Assembly (NCBI RefSeq): GCF_003075525.1
Contig: NZ_QDDR01000004.1
Span: 62,001-126,000 of the forward strand
Source of the DNA: Pararhodobacter aggregans
GTDB lineage: Bacteria; Pseudomonadota; Alphaproteobacteria; Rhodobacterales; Rhodobacteraceae
Direction of reading: 5' to 3'
Length of the DNA: 64,000 bases
Part shown: positions 7,462-16,540 of the stretch, piece by piece
Layout of the letters: each line of letters starts with the position of its first letter
Numbering within the stretch: position 1 is the stretch's first letter
Position numbers and translations under genes: made by a program
The notes under the pieces: model-generated
What the model was told of the DNA's origin: nothing
Databases searched by the model: none
The model's input: only the letters and a program-made list of their open reading frames with translations

Positions 7462-9405
7462 ATGGACAGATCGGTACTCTGGCGGCCAGACGCTGCGGCC
7501 CTGCGGGAAACCGCCCTGGCGCGCTTCGCGCAGGAGAACGGATTCGGGGTCGCGGAATACGAATCGCTGCATGCCTGGAGCATCGCCGATCCCGCCGCCT
7601 TCTGGTCGCGCCTGTGGGATTTCGCGGGCATCAAGGGCGAAAAGGGCAGCGTCGCGCTGCACCGCGACCCCGCCGCCTGGATGACTGGCGCGCGATTCTT
7701 CCCCGAGGCGCGGCTCAACATGGCGGAGAACCTGCTGGCCCGCGCCGACGCCGCGCAGGCGGTGATCGAGCTGGACGAATCGGGCAACCGCCGGGCTCTT
7801 TCGGCCGATCAGCTGCGGGCCGAAGTGGCGCGGGTCGCCCGCGGCCTGCGCGCGGCGGGCGTGGTCAAGGGCGACCGGGTGGCGGCGATCCTGCCGAACC
7901 GGATCGACTGTCTGGTCACGCTGCTGGCCTCGCTCGCCATCGGCGCGGTCTGGACCTCGTGCTCGCCCGATTTCGGCGCGGCGGCAATCCTCGACCGGAT
8001 CGGGCAGGTGCAGCCGAAGGTCCTGTTCGCCCAGACCCGCGTGACCTATGGCGGCAAGAGCGTCGACCTCACCTCCCGCATCGCCGAGATCGCGGGGCAG
8101 ATCCCCGAGCTGGGCGCGCTGGTGCTGGTCGGTTCCGGGGCCGAGGCGATGGACCGCCCCTCGATCCTCTGGGAGGCGTTCGGCAGCCCGGGCGCCTTGG
8201 ACTTCGCGCCGCTCGCCTTCGATGACCCCTGCTATATCCTCTATACCTCGGGCACGACCGGGGCGCCCAAGGCCATCGTTCACCGCACCGGCGGCGTGCT
8301 GCTGCAGAAGCTGAAAGAGCATCTGCTGCACGGCGATGTGCGGCCGGGCGACCGCTTCCTGTGGTACACCAACACCGCGTGGATGATGTATCATTGGGTC
8401 GTCGCCAGCATGGGCTGCGGCGCCACGCTGGTGCTCTATGACGGCGCGCCGATCCTGAAGCGGGACGGCGGCTATGAGTGCGGGCCACTCTGGCGCGCGG
8501 TCGAGGCCGAGGGGATCACCCATCTGGGCATCAGCCCGAAATACCTGTCGACGCTGATGGAGCAGGGTTATCGCCCCGGCGCCGAGCACGACCTGTCGTC
8601 GCTGCGCTGGCTGATGTCGGCGGGCAGCCCGGTGTCGCCGGATCAATACGACTGGATCTATGACGCGGTCGGGAAGCACCCGGGCTTTGCCTCGATCTCG
8701 GGCGGGACCGAGATCATGGGCTGCTTCCTGCTGGGCTCGCCGCTGCATCCGGTCAAGCGCGGGCAGCTGACGGTCAAGGCCCTCGGCATGGCGGTCAATG
8801 TGCTGGACGAGCGCGGCGCCCCGGTGCGCGGCCGCCCGGGCGAGCTGGTCTGCACCGAGCCCTTCCCCTCGATGCCCGCGACTTTCTGGGGCGAGGGGGG
8901 TGCCGCGCGCTACCGCAAGAGCTATTTCGCCGACCGGCCCGAGATCTGGACCCATGGCGACCATGCGACGCTGAACATCGACGGCACGGCGGTGATCCAT
9001 GGCCGCTCGGATTGCACGCTGAACCCGGGCGGGGTGCGGATCGGCACGGCCGATATCTACAACGTCTGCCAGAAATTCCCCGAACTGACCGACGCGCTGG
9101 TCTTCGGCCGCGCGGTGCCGGGGGATGAGGAAATCGTCCTCTGCGTCAAGCTGGCCGAAGCGGCCGACCTGACCCCGGATCTGGCGCAGGCGATCCGCTC
9201 GCGGGTCCGCGCCGAATGTTCGCCCCGCCATGTGCCGGGCGCGATCTATGCGGTGGCCGACATCCCGATGACGGTGAACGGCAAGCGGGTCGAGGGCGCG
9301 GCGCGGTCCATCGTCGCCGGGCAGGTGGTGGCCAACCTCGCCTCGCTCGCCAATGCGGATTGCCTGGCGGAATACGCCGCGCTTTCGGAAAGGACCGCGC
9401 TATGA
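7462..9405 (+). CDS. aacS: Acetoacetyl-CoA synthetase (acetoacetate-CoA ligase)
   Basis: A 647-residue ANL-superfamily ligase that converts acetoacetate, ATP and CoA to acetoacetyl-CoA. The AACS type is recognised by the N-terminal ARFPAE-like segment GARFFPEARLNMAENLL, the phosphate loop LYTSGTTGAPK near residue 260, the segment WMMYHWVVASMGCGATLVLYDG, the SGGTEI motif and the C-terminal catalytic lysine in VNGKRVEGA near residue 606. The length matches the family. The start has a strong GGGAGGGGG ribosome site. With the transporter and thiolase it completes acetoacetate use. Its stop overlaps the next start by ATGA, so the thiolase-like/DUF35/MaoC genes downstream are in the same operon. 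Confidence 0.96.
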   Translation: MDRSVLWRPDAAALRETALARFAQENGFGVAEYESLHAWSIADPAAFWSRLWDFAGIKGEKGSVALHRDPAAWMTGARFFPEARLNMAENLLARADAAQAVIELDESGNRRALSADQLRAEVARVARGLRAAGVVKGDRVAAILPNRIDCLVTLLASLAIGAVWTSCSPDFGAAAILDRIGQVQPKVLFAQTRVTYGGKSVDLTSRIAEIAGQIPELGALVLVGSGAEAMDRPSILWEAFGSPGALDFAPLAFDDPCYILYTSGTTGAPKAIVHRTGGVLLQKLKEHLLHGDVRPGDRFLWYTNTAWMMYHWVVASMGCGATLVLYDGAPILKRDGGYECGPLWRAVEAEGITHLGISPKYLSTLMEQGYRPGAEHDLSSLRWLMSAGSPVSPDQYDWIYDAVGKHPGFASISGGTEIMGCFLLGSPLHPVKRGQLTVKALGMAVNVLDERGAPVRGRPGELVCTEPFPSMPATFWGEGGAARYRKSYFADRPEIWTHGDHATLNIDGTAVIHGRSDCTLNPGGVRIGTADIYNVCQKFPELTDALVFGRAVPGDEEIVLCVKLAEAADLTPDLAQAIRSRVRAECSPRHVPGAIYAVADIPMTVNGKRVEGAARSIVAGQVVANLASLANADCLAEYAALSERTAL

Positions 9406-10547
9406 GGCCGCAGGCCGCACTGATCGGCGTGGGCTCGCTGGCCCCGCAACGACGGACCGAGGGCGCCTCGACGCTGGGCATGCTGGCCCGGGCCGCGAAA
9501 GCCGCGCTGGACGATTCCGGGCTGGAGAAATCCGCCATCGACGGGCTGCTGGTCGGCCCGCAGGTCGGCGAGACGCCGCAGCATGTGCCGGCGACCGTGG
9601 CCGAATATCTGGGCCTGCAGCCGGTCATGGGCAATGTCGTCGATCTGGGCGGGGCCTCGGGCCCCGGGATGATCTGGCGGGCGGCGGCGGCGATTCAGGC
9701 GGGGATGTGCGAGACGGTGCTCTGCGTCATCGGCAACCACCGCAACCCCGAGGCACCGCGCAGCCCCAACCGCAACCCGATCCGCGAATTCGACGTGCCC
9801 TTCGGCGCCTCGGGCGCGAATATCTCCTACGCGCTGCTGAAACAGGCGCATATGGCGCGCTATGGCAGCACGGACGAGGATTTCGCCCTGATCGCCCATT
9901 GGGCGCGGGCCAATGCCCAGCGGATGCCGGAGGCGATCTTTCACGGCCAGCCCGCCAGCGTCGACGAGGTTCTGGCCTCGCCCCTGGTGGCAAGCCCGCT
10001 GCATCTGTTCGAGATCGTCATGCCGGTTGCGGGGGCCGAGGCGGTGATCGTCACCTCCGCCGCGCGGGCGAAGGGCAGGCGCGCGGCCTATCTGCTGGGC
10101 GCGGGCGAAAAGATCACCCACCGCGCGGTCAGCCAGGCGCCGGATCTGACCTCGGGGCCGCTGAAACCCTCGATGACGCGGGCCTTCGCGCAATCGGGGC
10201 TGGGCGTGGAGCGGATGTCGCTGCTCTCGCTCTATGATTGCTACACGATCATGGTGGCGACGACGCTGGAGGACAGCGGGCTCTGCCCGCCCGGCCAGTT
10301 CGGCGCCTTCATGCGGGCGCATGATTTCGGGCCCGAGGGCGATTGGCCGCTGAACACCCATGGCGGGCAGCTGGGCTATGGCCAGCCGGATCTGGCCGGT
10401 GGCATGACCCATGTGACCGAAGCCGTGCGCCAGCTGCGCGGCAGCGCCGAGGGGCGGCAGATCAAGGATGCGGAATTCGCGCTGGTGACGGGCAACGGGG
10501 CCACCATGTCCGAAGCCGTGGCGCTTGTCCTGGGAGCCGAGCCATGA
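9402..10547 (+). CDS. Thiolase-fold protein with aldolase-type active site (Ltp2-like)
   Basis: A 381-residue member of the SCP2-thiolase/lipid-transfer-protein branch. The residues needed for thiolysis are missing. The nucleophilic Cys of the usual CASG motif is Gly84 (DLGGASGPGM). The His of the usual HDCF motif is Tyr278 (LYDCYTIMV). The GHPxGATG loop is replaced by GYGQPDLAGG with Tyr326. Tyrosines at these two positions and a DUF35 partner are known from Ltp2-type retro-aldolases of steroid side-chain degradation. A DUF35 gene and a MaoC hydratase follow directly. The natural substrate is unknown; carbon-carbon cleavage of a beta-hydroxyacyl-CoA is the best guess. Confidence 0.82.
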   Translation: MRPQAALIGVGSLAPQRRTEGASTLGMLARAAKAALDDSGLEKSAIDGLLVGPQVGETPQHVPATVAEYLGLQPVMGNVVDLGGASGPGMIWRAAAAIQAGMCETVLCVIGNHRNPEAPRSPNRNPIREFDVPFGASGANISYALLKQAHMARYGSTDEDFALIAHWARANAQRMPEAIFHGQPASVDEVLASPLVASPLHLFEIVMPVAGAEAVIVTSAARAKGRRAAYLLGAGEKITHRAVSQAPDLTSGPLKPSMTRAFAQSGLGVERMSLLSLYDCYTIMVATTLEDSGLCPPGQFGAFMRAHDFGPEGDWPLNTHGGQLGYGQPDLAGGMTHVTEAVRQLRGSAEGRQIKDAEFALVTGNGATMSEAVALVLGAEP

Positions 10548-10948
10548 CCGACCTTTCCACCCTCAAGGTCCCCGGGCCGACCGAGATTGCGCTGACGCAA
10601 CCCTTCTGGGACGCCGCCGCCGAGGGGCGTCTGGTGATCCCGCATTGCCGCGCCTGCGATCAGCCCTTCTTCTACCCGCGCGAGATCTGTCCGCATTGCT
10701 GGGCCGATGCCTGGGACTGGCGTCAGGCCAGCGGGCAGGGCCGGTTGAAGAGCTTCAGCATGGTCTGGAAACCGGGTCATCCCGGCTGGGCCCCCGCCGC
10801 GCCCTATGCCGTGGGGCTGGTCGCGCTGGCCGAGGGGCCGGTGATGCTGAGCCATATCCTGAGCCCTGCGCCGGTGGTCGGCATGGTCCTGACGCTGGCG
10901 CCCACCGACATTGGCGGGCGGGTGCTGCCCGCCTTCCGCCCCGCCTGA
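10544..10948 (+). CDS. DUF35 OB-fold/zinc-ribbon protein
   Basis: A 134-residue DUF35 protein. The N-terminal helix (TQPFWDAAAEGRLVIPHC) leads to a rubredoxin-like zinc ribbon with Cys35-x2-Cys38 and Cys49-x2-Cys52, followed by an OB-fold (residues 60-125). Such proteins are obligate partners of SCP2-type thiolase-fold enzymes, shaping the acyl-CoA pocket or supporting the fold. It overlaps the thiolase-like gene by ATGA, which supports a heteromeric complex of the two. Confidence 0.92.
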   Translation: MTDLSTLKVPGPTEIALTQPFWDAAAEGRLVIPHCRACDQPFFYPREICPHCWADAWDWRQASGQGRLKSFSMVWKPGHPGWAPAAPYAVGLVALAEGPVMLSHILSPAPVVGMVLTLAPTDIGGRVLPAFRPA

Positions 10949-10971
10949 AACTCAATGCCAAGGAGCACGCA

Positions 10972-11418
10972 ATGACCACGAAAAACGGCTGGACCGGCAC
11001 GATCAACGGAATGCCCCGGGTGGGGCAGGCGGCCGAACGCAGCCGCACCACCTCGATGGCGGATATCGAGGCCTTCACCGCCATGACCGGCGACCGCAAC
11101 CCGGTGCATTACGACGAGGCGCTGGCCAGCAAGACCGCTTTCGGCAAGCTGATCGTGCAGGGCGGCGTCACCACCGGCATTCTCAACGCCGTGGTGGCCG
11201 AGGATCTGCCGGGGCCGGGGACGGTGTTCCTGAACACCAACCTCAACTTCCGCAAGGCGGTGGGCGTCGGCGAGACGATCACGGGCCGGGTCGAGGTTCT
11301 GACCGTGCGCGAGGACAAGCCGCTTTGCACGCTCAAGGTCAGCGTCACCGACAGCACCGGCGCGATCTGCGTCGAGGGCGAGGCGACGACCTTCACCATG
11401 CCGCTCGAAGGGCTCTGA
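10972..11418 (+). CDS. MaoC family (R)-specific enoyl-CoA hydratase
   Basis: A 148-residue hot-dog-fold hydratase of the MaoC type, adding water across the double bond of an enoyl-CoA. The hydratase-2 motif is present: FTAMTGDRNPVHYDEALA with Asp41 and His46 as catalytic pair. The start at 10972 follows AAGGAGC by 6 bases. Placed after the thiolase-fold/DUF35 pair, it would supply the beta-hydroxyacyl-CoA that an Ltp2-like aldolase cleaves, as in steroid side-chain degradation. The two stretches NLNFRKAVGVGETI and VEGEATTF are also typical. Confidence 0.92.
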   Translation: MTTKNGWTGTINGMPRVGQAAERSRTTSMADIEAFTAMTGDRNPVHYDEALASKTAFGKLIVQGGVTTGILNAVVAEDLPGPGTVFLNTNLNFRKAVGVGETITGRVEVLTVREDKPLCTLKVSVTDSTGAICVEGEATTFTMPLEGL

Positions 11419-11419
11419 C

Positions 11420-12640
11420 ATGACCCCCGCCCCGCAGGCCGAGGGCCGCTGGCGCATGCTGGCCATCCTCTGTCTGGGGGTGGCGGGGGTGCTGGCGACC
11501 TGGTTCTCGGCCACGGCGATCCTGCCGGAACTGGTCACGCTCTGGGACCTGGACGCCGCGCGGACCTCGTGGCTGACCAATGCGGTGCAGCTGGGGTTCG
11601 TGGTGGGAGCGATCGGTGCCTCGCTGGTCAATCTGCCCGATATCGTGCCGATGCCGCGGCTGATGGCGGTGTCGGCGGTGCTGGCGGCGGCGTCGAACGC
11701 GGCGCTGCTGGTGGTGGGGCCGGACGGCGCCATCCTCGCGCGCTTCGTCACCGGCGTGGCGCTGGCCGGGGTCTATCCGCCCGCCATGAAGCTGATGGCG
11801 ACCTGGTTCGTGCGGGGGCGGGGGCTGGCCTTGGGCCTTCTGATCGGGGCGCTGACCTTGGGCTCGTCGATGCCGCATCTGGTGCGCGCGCTGGCCGAGG
11901 GGATCGACTGGCGGCTGGTGGTCTGGGTGACCTCGGGTCTGGCGCTGGCCGCCGCACTGGTCTTCGCGAGCATGGTGCATGAAGGGCCCTCGCCCTTCGC
12001 CCGCGCCACCTTCGACCCGCGCCAATCGCTCAGCGTCTTCACCAACCGGCCGCTGTTTCTGGCGAACCTCGGCTATTTCGGCCATATGTGGGAACTCTAC
12101 GCGCTCTGGGCCTGGATCCTCGCCTTCGCCGCCGCGGCCGAGGCCGGGATGCAGCCCTTTCCCTTCGGCTCGGCCTCGATGCTCAGCTTCGTTGTCGTGG
12201 CCTCGGGCGCGGTCGGCTGCCTTCTGGGCGGCTGGCTGTCGGACCGGATCGGGCGCTGCCTGACCTGCGCCGGGATGATGCTTATCTCGGGCGGCTGCGC
12301 GGCGCTGATCGGCTTCTTCTTCGACGGCCCGCCGCTGGTGCTGGCCCTGATCGCGCTGCTGTGGGGCATCACGGTGATCGGCGACAGCGCGCAATTCTCG
12401 GCCGCGGTCACCGAACTGGCCGAGGGCGCCTTTGTCGGCACGGCGCTGGCCCTGCAGATGGGGCTGGGCTTCGGCCTGACCGTGCTGGCGATCTGGGCCC
12501 TGCCGCATTTCGCCGAATGGATCGGCGGCTGGCGATGGGCCTTCCTGTTCCTCGTGCCCGGACCGCTGATCGGCGCCGCCGCCATGCTGGCCCTGCGCCG
12601 CCTGCCCGAGGCGACGCGGCTGGCCCAGGGCGCGCGCTGA
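11420..12640 (+). CDS. MFS transporter
   Basis: A 406-residue major facilitator carrier with 12 hydrophobic segments. The start lies 1 base after the MaoC stop. The cytoplasmic loop motif GGWLSDRIGR after helix 8 and the ARFVTGVALAGVYPPAMKL segment of helix 4 are typical of organic-acid MFS members. As last gene of the operon that starts with acetoacetyl-CoA synthetase, it probably imports the substrate degraded by the ligase/aldolase module, or exports a product. It is convergent with the next gene. Confidence 0.88.
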   Translation: MTPAPQAEGRWRMLAILCLGVAGVLATWFSATAILPELVTLWDLDAARTSWLTNAVQLGFVVGAIGASLVNLPDIVPMPRLMAVSAVLAAASNAALLVVGPDGAILARFVTGVALAGVYPPAMKLMATWFVRGRGLALGLLIGALTLGSSMPHLVRALAEGIDWRLVVWVTSGLALAAALVFASMVHEGPSPFARATFDPRQSLSVFTNRPLFLANLGYFGHMWELYALWAWILAFAAAAEAGMQPFPFGSASMLSFVVVASGAVGCLLGGWLSDRIGRCLTCAGMMLISGGCAALIGFFFDGPPLVLALIALLWGITVIGDSAQFSAAVTELAEGAFVGTALALQMGLGFGLTVLAIWALPHFAEWIGGWRWAFLFLVPGPLIGAAAMLALRRLPEATRLAQGAR

Positions 12641-12661
12641 GCGCCGCGCGCCCCTTGCCGG

Positions 12662-13402
12662 TCACTTCCGCGGCGGGGTGCGGTCGATCAGGCGCAGCGT
12701 GGCGGCCATGGCGTCAGCCGCCTGCGCGGTGGCTGGCGAGGCATCGAGCCATTGGCAGAGCTGACCCGCCGCCGTCTCCTGGCAGGGGCCGTTGGCCATC
12801 AGCCATTGATGCGGGTTGAGGTGCAGCGAGGCTCCGCCCGGCCCGTGGAAATCGACCCGCGGGAAATCGAGCGGATGGGCGCCCAGGGTGGCGCTGGTCC
12901 AGGCGGGGGGTTCCATCCACCAGCCCTGCCTCAGGGTCACCGCCAGCCCGTCCACGGCGACCGGGCACACGGCTGTCTCGCAGGCTGATCCGGCATCGAA
13001 GGTGGTCCGGGGCTCGGGCTCGGCCGTCACCGTCAGGGTGATGTCCGCCATCTGCCCCGGCGCCAGTGTCACGATGGTCGAGAAGGTCACCTCGCCCGGC
13101 ACATGGGCGCTGATGCGCCAGCGCCCCGGTTCGAACATGCCGCGGATGGTCGGGCCGGTCTCCATCGGTGCCCAGGCCTCTGGGCTCATCGCAGGGTTAA
13201 GCGGCACGCCCTCCCATGAAACGGGCAGGTCCGGCGCGCCGGGGGGCAGGCGGAAGGTGGCGCTGGCCGCTGGCTGGTACTGCGCGGGATAGAGGCCGAC
13301 GGCCGCGGGCGCCACGCCGCGGAGCGGCTCGGCCGCGGCGGAGAGGGGCAGCCATGCGACCAGCATCAGGCCGCTGGCCATGGGGGCAAGGGATCGGGTC
13401 AT
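12662..13402 (-). CDS. Secreted protein of unknown function (246 aa)
   Basis: I do not recognise the family. The 246-residue product starts with a signal peptide (about residues 1-25, LVAWLPLSAAAEP), so it is exported to the periplasm or beyond. The mature part has beta-rich stretches (GRWRISAHVPGEVTFSTIVTLAPGQMADITLTV) suggesting an immunoglobulin-like fold, and four cysteines, in two pairs, that may form disulfides (ACETAVC; PCQETAAGQLC). The start at 13402 has GGAAGGA 8 bases upstream. It is likely the downstream gene of the unit starting at 14013, or has its own promoter in 13403-13521. Confidence 0.7.
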   Translation of the reverse strand: MTRSLAPMASGLMLVAWLPLSAAAEPLRGVAPAAVGLYPAQYQPAASATFRLPPGAPDLPVSWEGVPLNPAMSPEAWAPMETGPTIRGMFEPGRWRISAHVPGEVTFSTIVTLAPGQMADITLTVTAEPEPRTTFDAGSACETAVCPVAVDGLAVTLRQGWWMEPPAWTSATLGAHPLDFPRVDFHGPGGASLHLNPHQWLMANGPCQETAAGQLCQWLDASPATAQAADAMAATLRLIDRTPPRK

Positions 13403-13521
13403 GAAAAATTCCTTCCGTCTCAAAAGCGCGCCCGCCGGGGGCGGGGGCGTGAGGAAGGAATAGGCGTTCCGCGTGGTGCCGGTCTTGACACCTGCGTGAT
13501 CGGGGCGGGTGTGGCGGGCCG

Positions 13522-14013
13522 TCAGACACCCTCGCTTTCGGCGCGGGCCAGCGTCAGGACCATGACCTGACCGGCCTGATCGTCCTGCTCCCGGGCCAGC
13601 GCCCGGCGCAGATGGGGCAGGGCGGCGCGCCGGTCCAGCGCATCCAGCGCCATGGCGACATGGATCCGGGTGCGCCATTCGGGGCTTTTCAGCCCGGCGG
13701 CCACGGCCTCGAAATGGCAACCGGGCACCCGGCAGAGGATTGCGTGCAGCAGGTCCTGCACCCGGAGCAGCTCGTTCAGGGCGGTGCGGTCCCAGTCCTG
13801 CACCGCGCGCCGCTCGCAGGCGAGCTCGTCGAGCCAGGCGATGGCTGCCGCGATCTCTTCCTCGCCGCATTGCGCGCCGATGGCGGCGACCATTGCCTCG
13901 GGCACCCGGCTCAGGGGTTTGAGGTCGCACAGCGCCCGATGGACCAGCGCGGCAAGGGCAGAGACGGGTTGCGGGATCGGGCCCTCGGCCTGGTGGTGCA
14001 TCTGTTGGATCAT
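13522..14013 (-). CDS. HEAT-repeat-like protein of unknown function (163 aa)
   Basis: A 163-residue all-helical protein. The C-terminal third (SPEWRTRIHVAMALDALDRRAALPHLRRALARE) looks like HEAT-type repeats, which mediate protein contacts. The N-terminus is polar (MIQQMHHQAEGPIPQ). Three or four cysteines are scattered and no enzyme motif is visible. I chose the Met at 14013, preceded by a G-rich ribosome site; the longer open frame upstream is arginine/serine-rich non-coding-looking sequence. It is divergent from the sensor kinase gene, so a link to that signalling system is possible. Confidence 0.6.
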   Translation of the reverse strand: MIQQMHHQAEGPIPQPVSALAALVHRALCDLKPLSRVPEAMVAAIGAQCGEEEIAAAIAWLDELACERRAVQDWDRTALNELLRVQDLLHAILCRVPGCHFEAVAAGLKSPEWRTRIHVAMALDALDRRAALPHLRRALAREQDDQAGQVMVLTLARAESEGV

Positions 14014-14107
14014 GCTCTGGCCCCCCGTCGGCCCCCCGGTACGCGCAACCGGCACCCGGTCGCGTGCCGTACGGGGCGCGAGACTACGCGCCCCGCGCGC
14101 CCGCGCA

Positions 14108-14213
14108 CCCCCCCGTTCAGGGGGGCTGAGGACTTGGGATCTGGTGCGGAGACCGGACATATGGTCCAGTTCGCCAGTACCGGGCCGAACCGGCGCCCCT
14201 CTGTTCAGGGGGG
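14108..14213. repeat. Two CCCC-GTTCA-GGGG inverted repeats upstream of the sensor kinase
   Basis: Two related sites: 14109-14125 is a C-tract, GTTCA, G-tract hairpin; 14196-14213 reads CCCC-TCTGTTCA-GGGGGG. Both share GTTCAGGGGGG in the same orientation and are about 88 bases apart in the divergent region 14014-14248. They could be binding sites for the response regulator at 16537 or just GC-tract hairpins. Confidence 0.4.
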
Positions 14214-14251
14214 CCACGGCAGGCCGGACGGGACCGAGATGTCGAGGGATG

Positions 14252-16540
14252 ATGACGGCGATGCAAGACCGGCGCTCTGACCGAAGGATGCCGACCCCGG
14301 GCAGGCCTGCGGCCCTGACGCGTCGGCTGGCGCCCAGTCTGGCCCTCTTGGCTGCCGTCGCGCTGAGTGTCCTTTTCGCCGGGGTGATGCTGGGCCTCGC
14401 GACCAGCCGCCCCTGGCTTGGCCTGTCGCTGAGCCCGGTCCCGCCGGTCGCCAAGGCCGAAGAGGACGGCGCGCTCTGGCTGATCGAGGCCGAGGGGCCG
14501 GCGGCACGGGCAGGTGTTCCCTCCGCCGCGGCCCGGGTGCTGAGCGTCGCCGGTGCCGGGGGCGCGGTCACCCTGAACGGCGCCGACCTGATCGAGGAGC
14601 CCGACGCGCTGCCAAGCTATGCCGCGATGACCGAGTATTTCGCGCGTCAGGACCGGATCGCGGCGCTGATGGGCGGGCCGGTCGAACCCGGGCCGGTCGA
14701 ACTCGGGCCGATCGAACTTGGGCTGGCCGAACCCGGTGAGGACGGAGCCGAGGCCGCCGCACCCCCGGCCCTCTACCGGATCACGCCCGAGGCGCGGCGC
14801 CCCCTGACCAGCCTGCCCGTCGCCTTCTGGATGCAGATCGGCGTCGGTCTGGCCGGGTTCTGGATCGGCGTCTGGATCTGGGCGCTGCGCCGGGGTGATT
14901 GGGCGGCGCGGTTTCTGGCGCTGGCGGGGGCGGGGCTGATGATCTCGGCCTTTCCCGCCGCGGTCTATTCGACGCGGGAACTGGCGCTGCCCGATCCGCT
15001 GTTCCGGGCCCTGTCGTCGCTCAACGCCACCGGGTCGCTGACCTTCGGCGTCGGCATGATCGGCCTTTTCCTGATCTATCCGCGCCGTCTGGTCCGGGAT
15101 CGGTTTCTGCTGTTGCCGGCGCTCGTGCTGGGGCTGTGGCGGCTGGCCGATGCCCTGGAATGGGCGTCGGGGCCCGCCCTGGGCCGCCATCTGGCGATCC
15201 TGACCGCAATGCTGGTCATCGTCGTTCTGGTCGCCCTGCAATTCCGCGCCACCAAGGGCGATCCGCGCGACCGGGCCGCGCTGGCCTGGCTGGGCCTGGC
15301 GGTGATCGTCGGCGCGGGAACCTTCGTGGCGACGGTGATCCTGCCCGTCGCCCTCGGCATCGACGCGCTGCTGTCGCAGGGCCAGGCCTTCCTGTTCTTC
15401 CTGCTGATCTATGGCGGGGTGGCGCTGGGGGTTGCCCGCTACCGGCTGTTCCAGCTGGACGATTGGGCGTTCCGTATCCTGTTCTACGTGGTGGGCGTGC
15501 TGCTGCTGCTGGTGCTTGACGCCCTGCTGATCGTCACCGTCATCGACGAGCGCGCCCCGGCCTTTGCCCTGTCGCTGCTGGTGGTCGGGCTCGTCTGGCT
15601 GCCGCTGCGCGACATGCTGGCCCGGCTGGTGCTGCGGCGGACCGATCCGGTGCAGGGCGCGCTGTTCCGGCAGGTGATGGATGTGGCGCTGACCCCGCCC
15701 GGCCGCGACCAGCGCGCGCGCTGGGGCGCGCTGCTGGAGGGGCTGTTCCATCCCCTCACCCTGACCCCGCAGGAGGACGCCGTGCATTCGGCCCTCACCG
15801 ACGAGGGGGGCGGGCTTGTGGTGGGCGGTGCGGGCGGCCTGCCCGGCTACCGGCTGGAATACGCGGGGCAGGGGCGCAAGCTTTTCGCGCCCGCCGATGT
15901 GACGCTGGTGGACGAATTGCGGGCGATGCTGACCAACGCGCTGGAAAGCCGCGCGGCCTATGAAAAGGGCGTGGCCGAGGAACGGCTGCGCATCGCCCGC
16001 GATATCCACGACAATATCGGCGTCCAGCTGATGGGCGCGCTGCACAGCCACGAGGTCCGGCGCAAGGACCAGCTGATCCGCGAGACGCTGACTGACCTTC
16101 GGGATATCGTGAACAATGCCAGCAACCCGGATCTGTCCTTCGAGGAATTGCTGGCCGATCTGCGTGCGCAGATCTCGGAGCATGTTTTCGCCGCCGGGGT
16201 GCGGATGGACTGGCGGGCCGAGGGGGGCGACGCGGTGATCCTGCCGCTGGCCAAGGCCCATACCCTGCGGTCGGTGGTGCGCGAAGCGGTGCAGAACGCG
16301 CTGAAACACGCCGACCCCGGGCTGGTCCGCATCGTCATCCGGCTGGGCGCGGACATGATCGACGTCAGGGTCGAGGACGACGGCAAGGGGTTCGACGTGG
16401 CAAATGAGCATCGCGGCAACGGGCTGGAGAACATGCGCGCCCGGATCACCAGCCTGGGCGGGCAATTCTCGCTGGTCAGCGGCGCGGCGGGCACGCGGAT
16501 CGAGGCGCAGTTTCCCTATGAAGCCGGGCGGGTGCGATGA
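14252..16540 (+). CDS. Polytopic sensor histidine kinase, NarX/DesK class
   Basis: About 762 residues. A first membrane helix (around 25-50) is followed by an extracytoplasmic segment that looks PDZ-like (LGLSLS...GPAARAGV...ARVLSV) and an acidic PVEPGPVELGPIELG repeat. Then come about nine membrane helices (residues 175-460). A cytoplasmic HisKA_3 dimerisation helix holds the phospho-acceptor His586 in RIARDIHDNIGVQ, and the ATPase domain has an N-box REAVQNALKHA and G-box DDGKGFD. Starts at 14249, 14252 or 14261 are all possible; GAGGG at 14244-14248 favours 14252. It is coupled to the response regulator by an ATGA overlap. The stimulus is unknown. Confidence 0.85.
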   Translation: MTAMQDRRSDRRMPTPGRPAALTRRLAPSLALLAAVALSVLFAGVMLGLATSRPWLGLSLSPVPPVAKAEEDGALWLIEAEGPAARAGVPSAAARVLSVAGAGGAVTLNGADLIEEPDALPSYAAMTEYFARQDRIAALMGGPVEPGPVELGPIELGLAEPGEDGAEAAAPPALYRITPEARRPLTSLPVAFWMQIGVGLAGFWIGVWIWALRRGDWAARFLALAGAGLMISAFPAAVYSTRELALPDPLFRALSSLNATGSLTFGVGMIGLFLIYPRRLVRDRFLLLPALVLGLWRLADALEWASGPALGRHLAILTAMLVIVVLVALQFRATKGDPRDRAALAWLGLAVIVGAGTFVATVILPVALGIDALLSQGQAFLFFLLIYGGVALGVARYRLFQLDDWAFRILFYVVGVLLLLVLDALLIVTVIDERAPAFALSLLVVGLVWLPLRDMLARLVLRRTDPVQGALFRQVMDVALTPPGRDQRARWGALLEGLFHPLTLTPQEDAVHSALTDEGGGLVVGGAGGLPGYRLEYAGQGRKLFAPADVTLVDELRAMLTNALESRAAYEKGVAEERLRIARDIHDNIGVQLMGALHSHEVRRKDQLIRETLTDLRDIVNNASNPDLSFEELLADLRAQISEHVFAAGVRMDWRAEGGDAVILPLAKAHTLRSVVREAVQNALKHADPGLVRIVIRLGADMIDVRVEDDGKGFDVANEHRGNGLENMRARITSLGGQFSLVSGAAGTRIEAQFPYEAGRVR

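Noticed and set aside
13652-14248. Possible 200-residue extension of the sensor kinase upstream of 14249
   Set aside because: The sequence is Ser/Arg/Ala-rich, overlaps the opposite-strand gene at 13522-14013, and the ribosome site sits at 14244.
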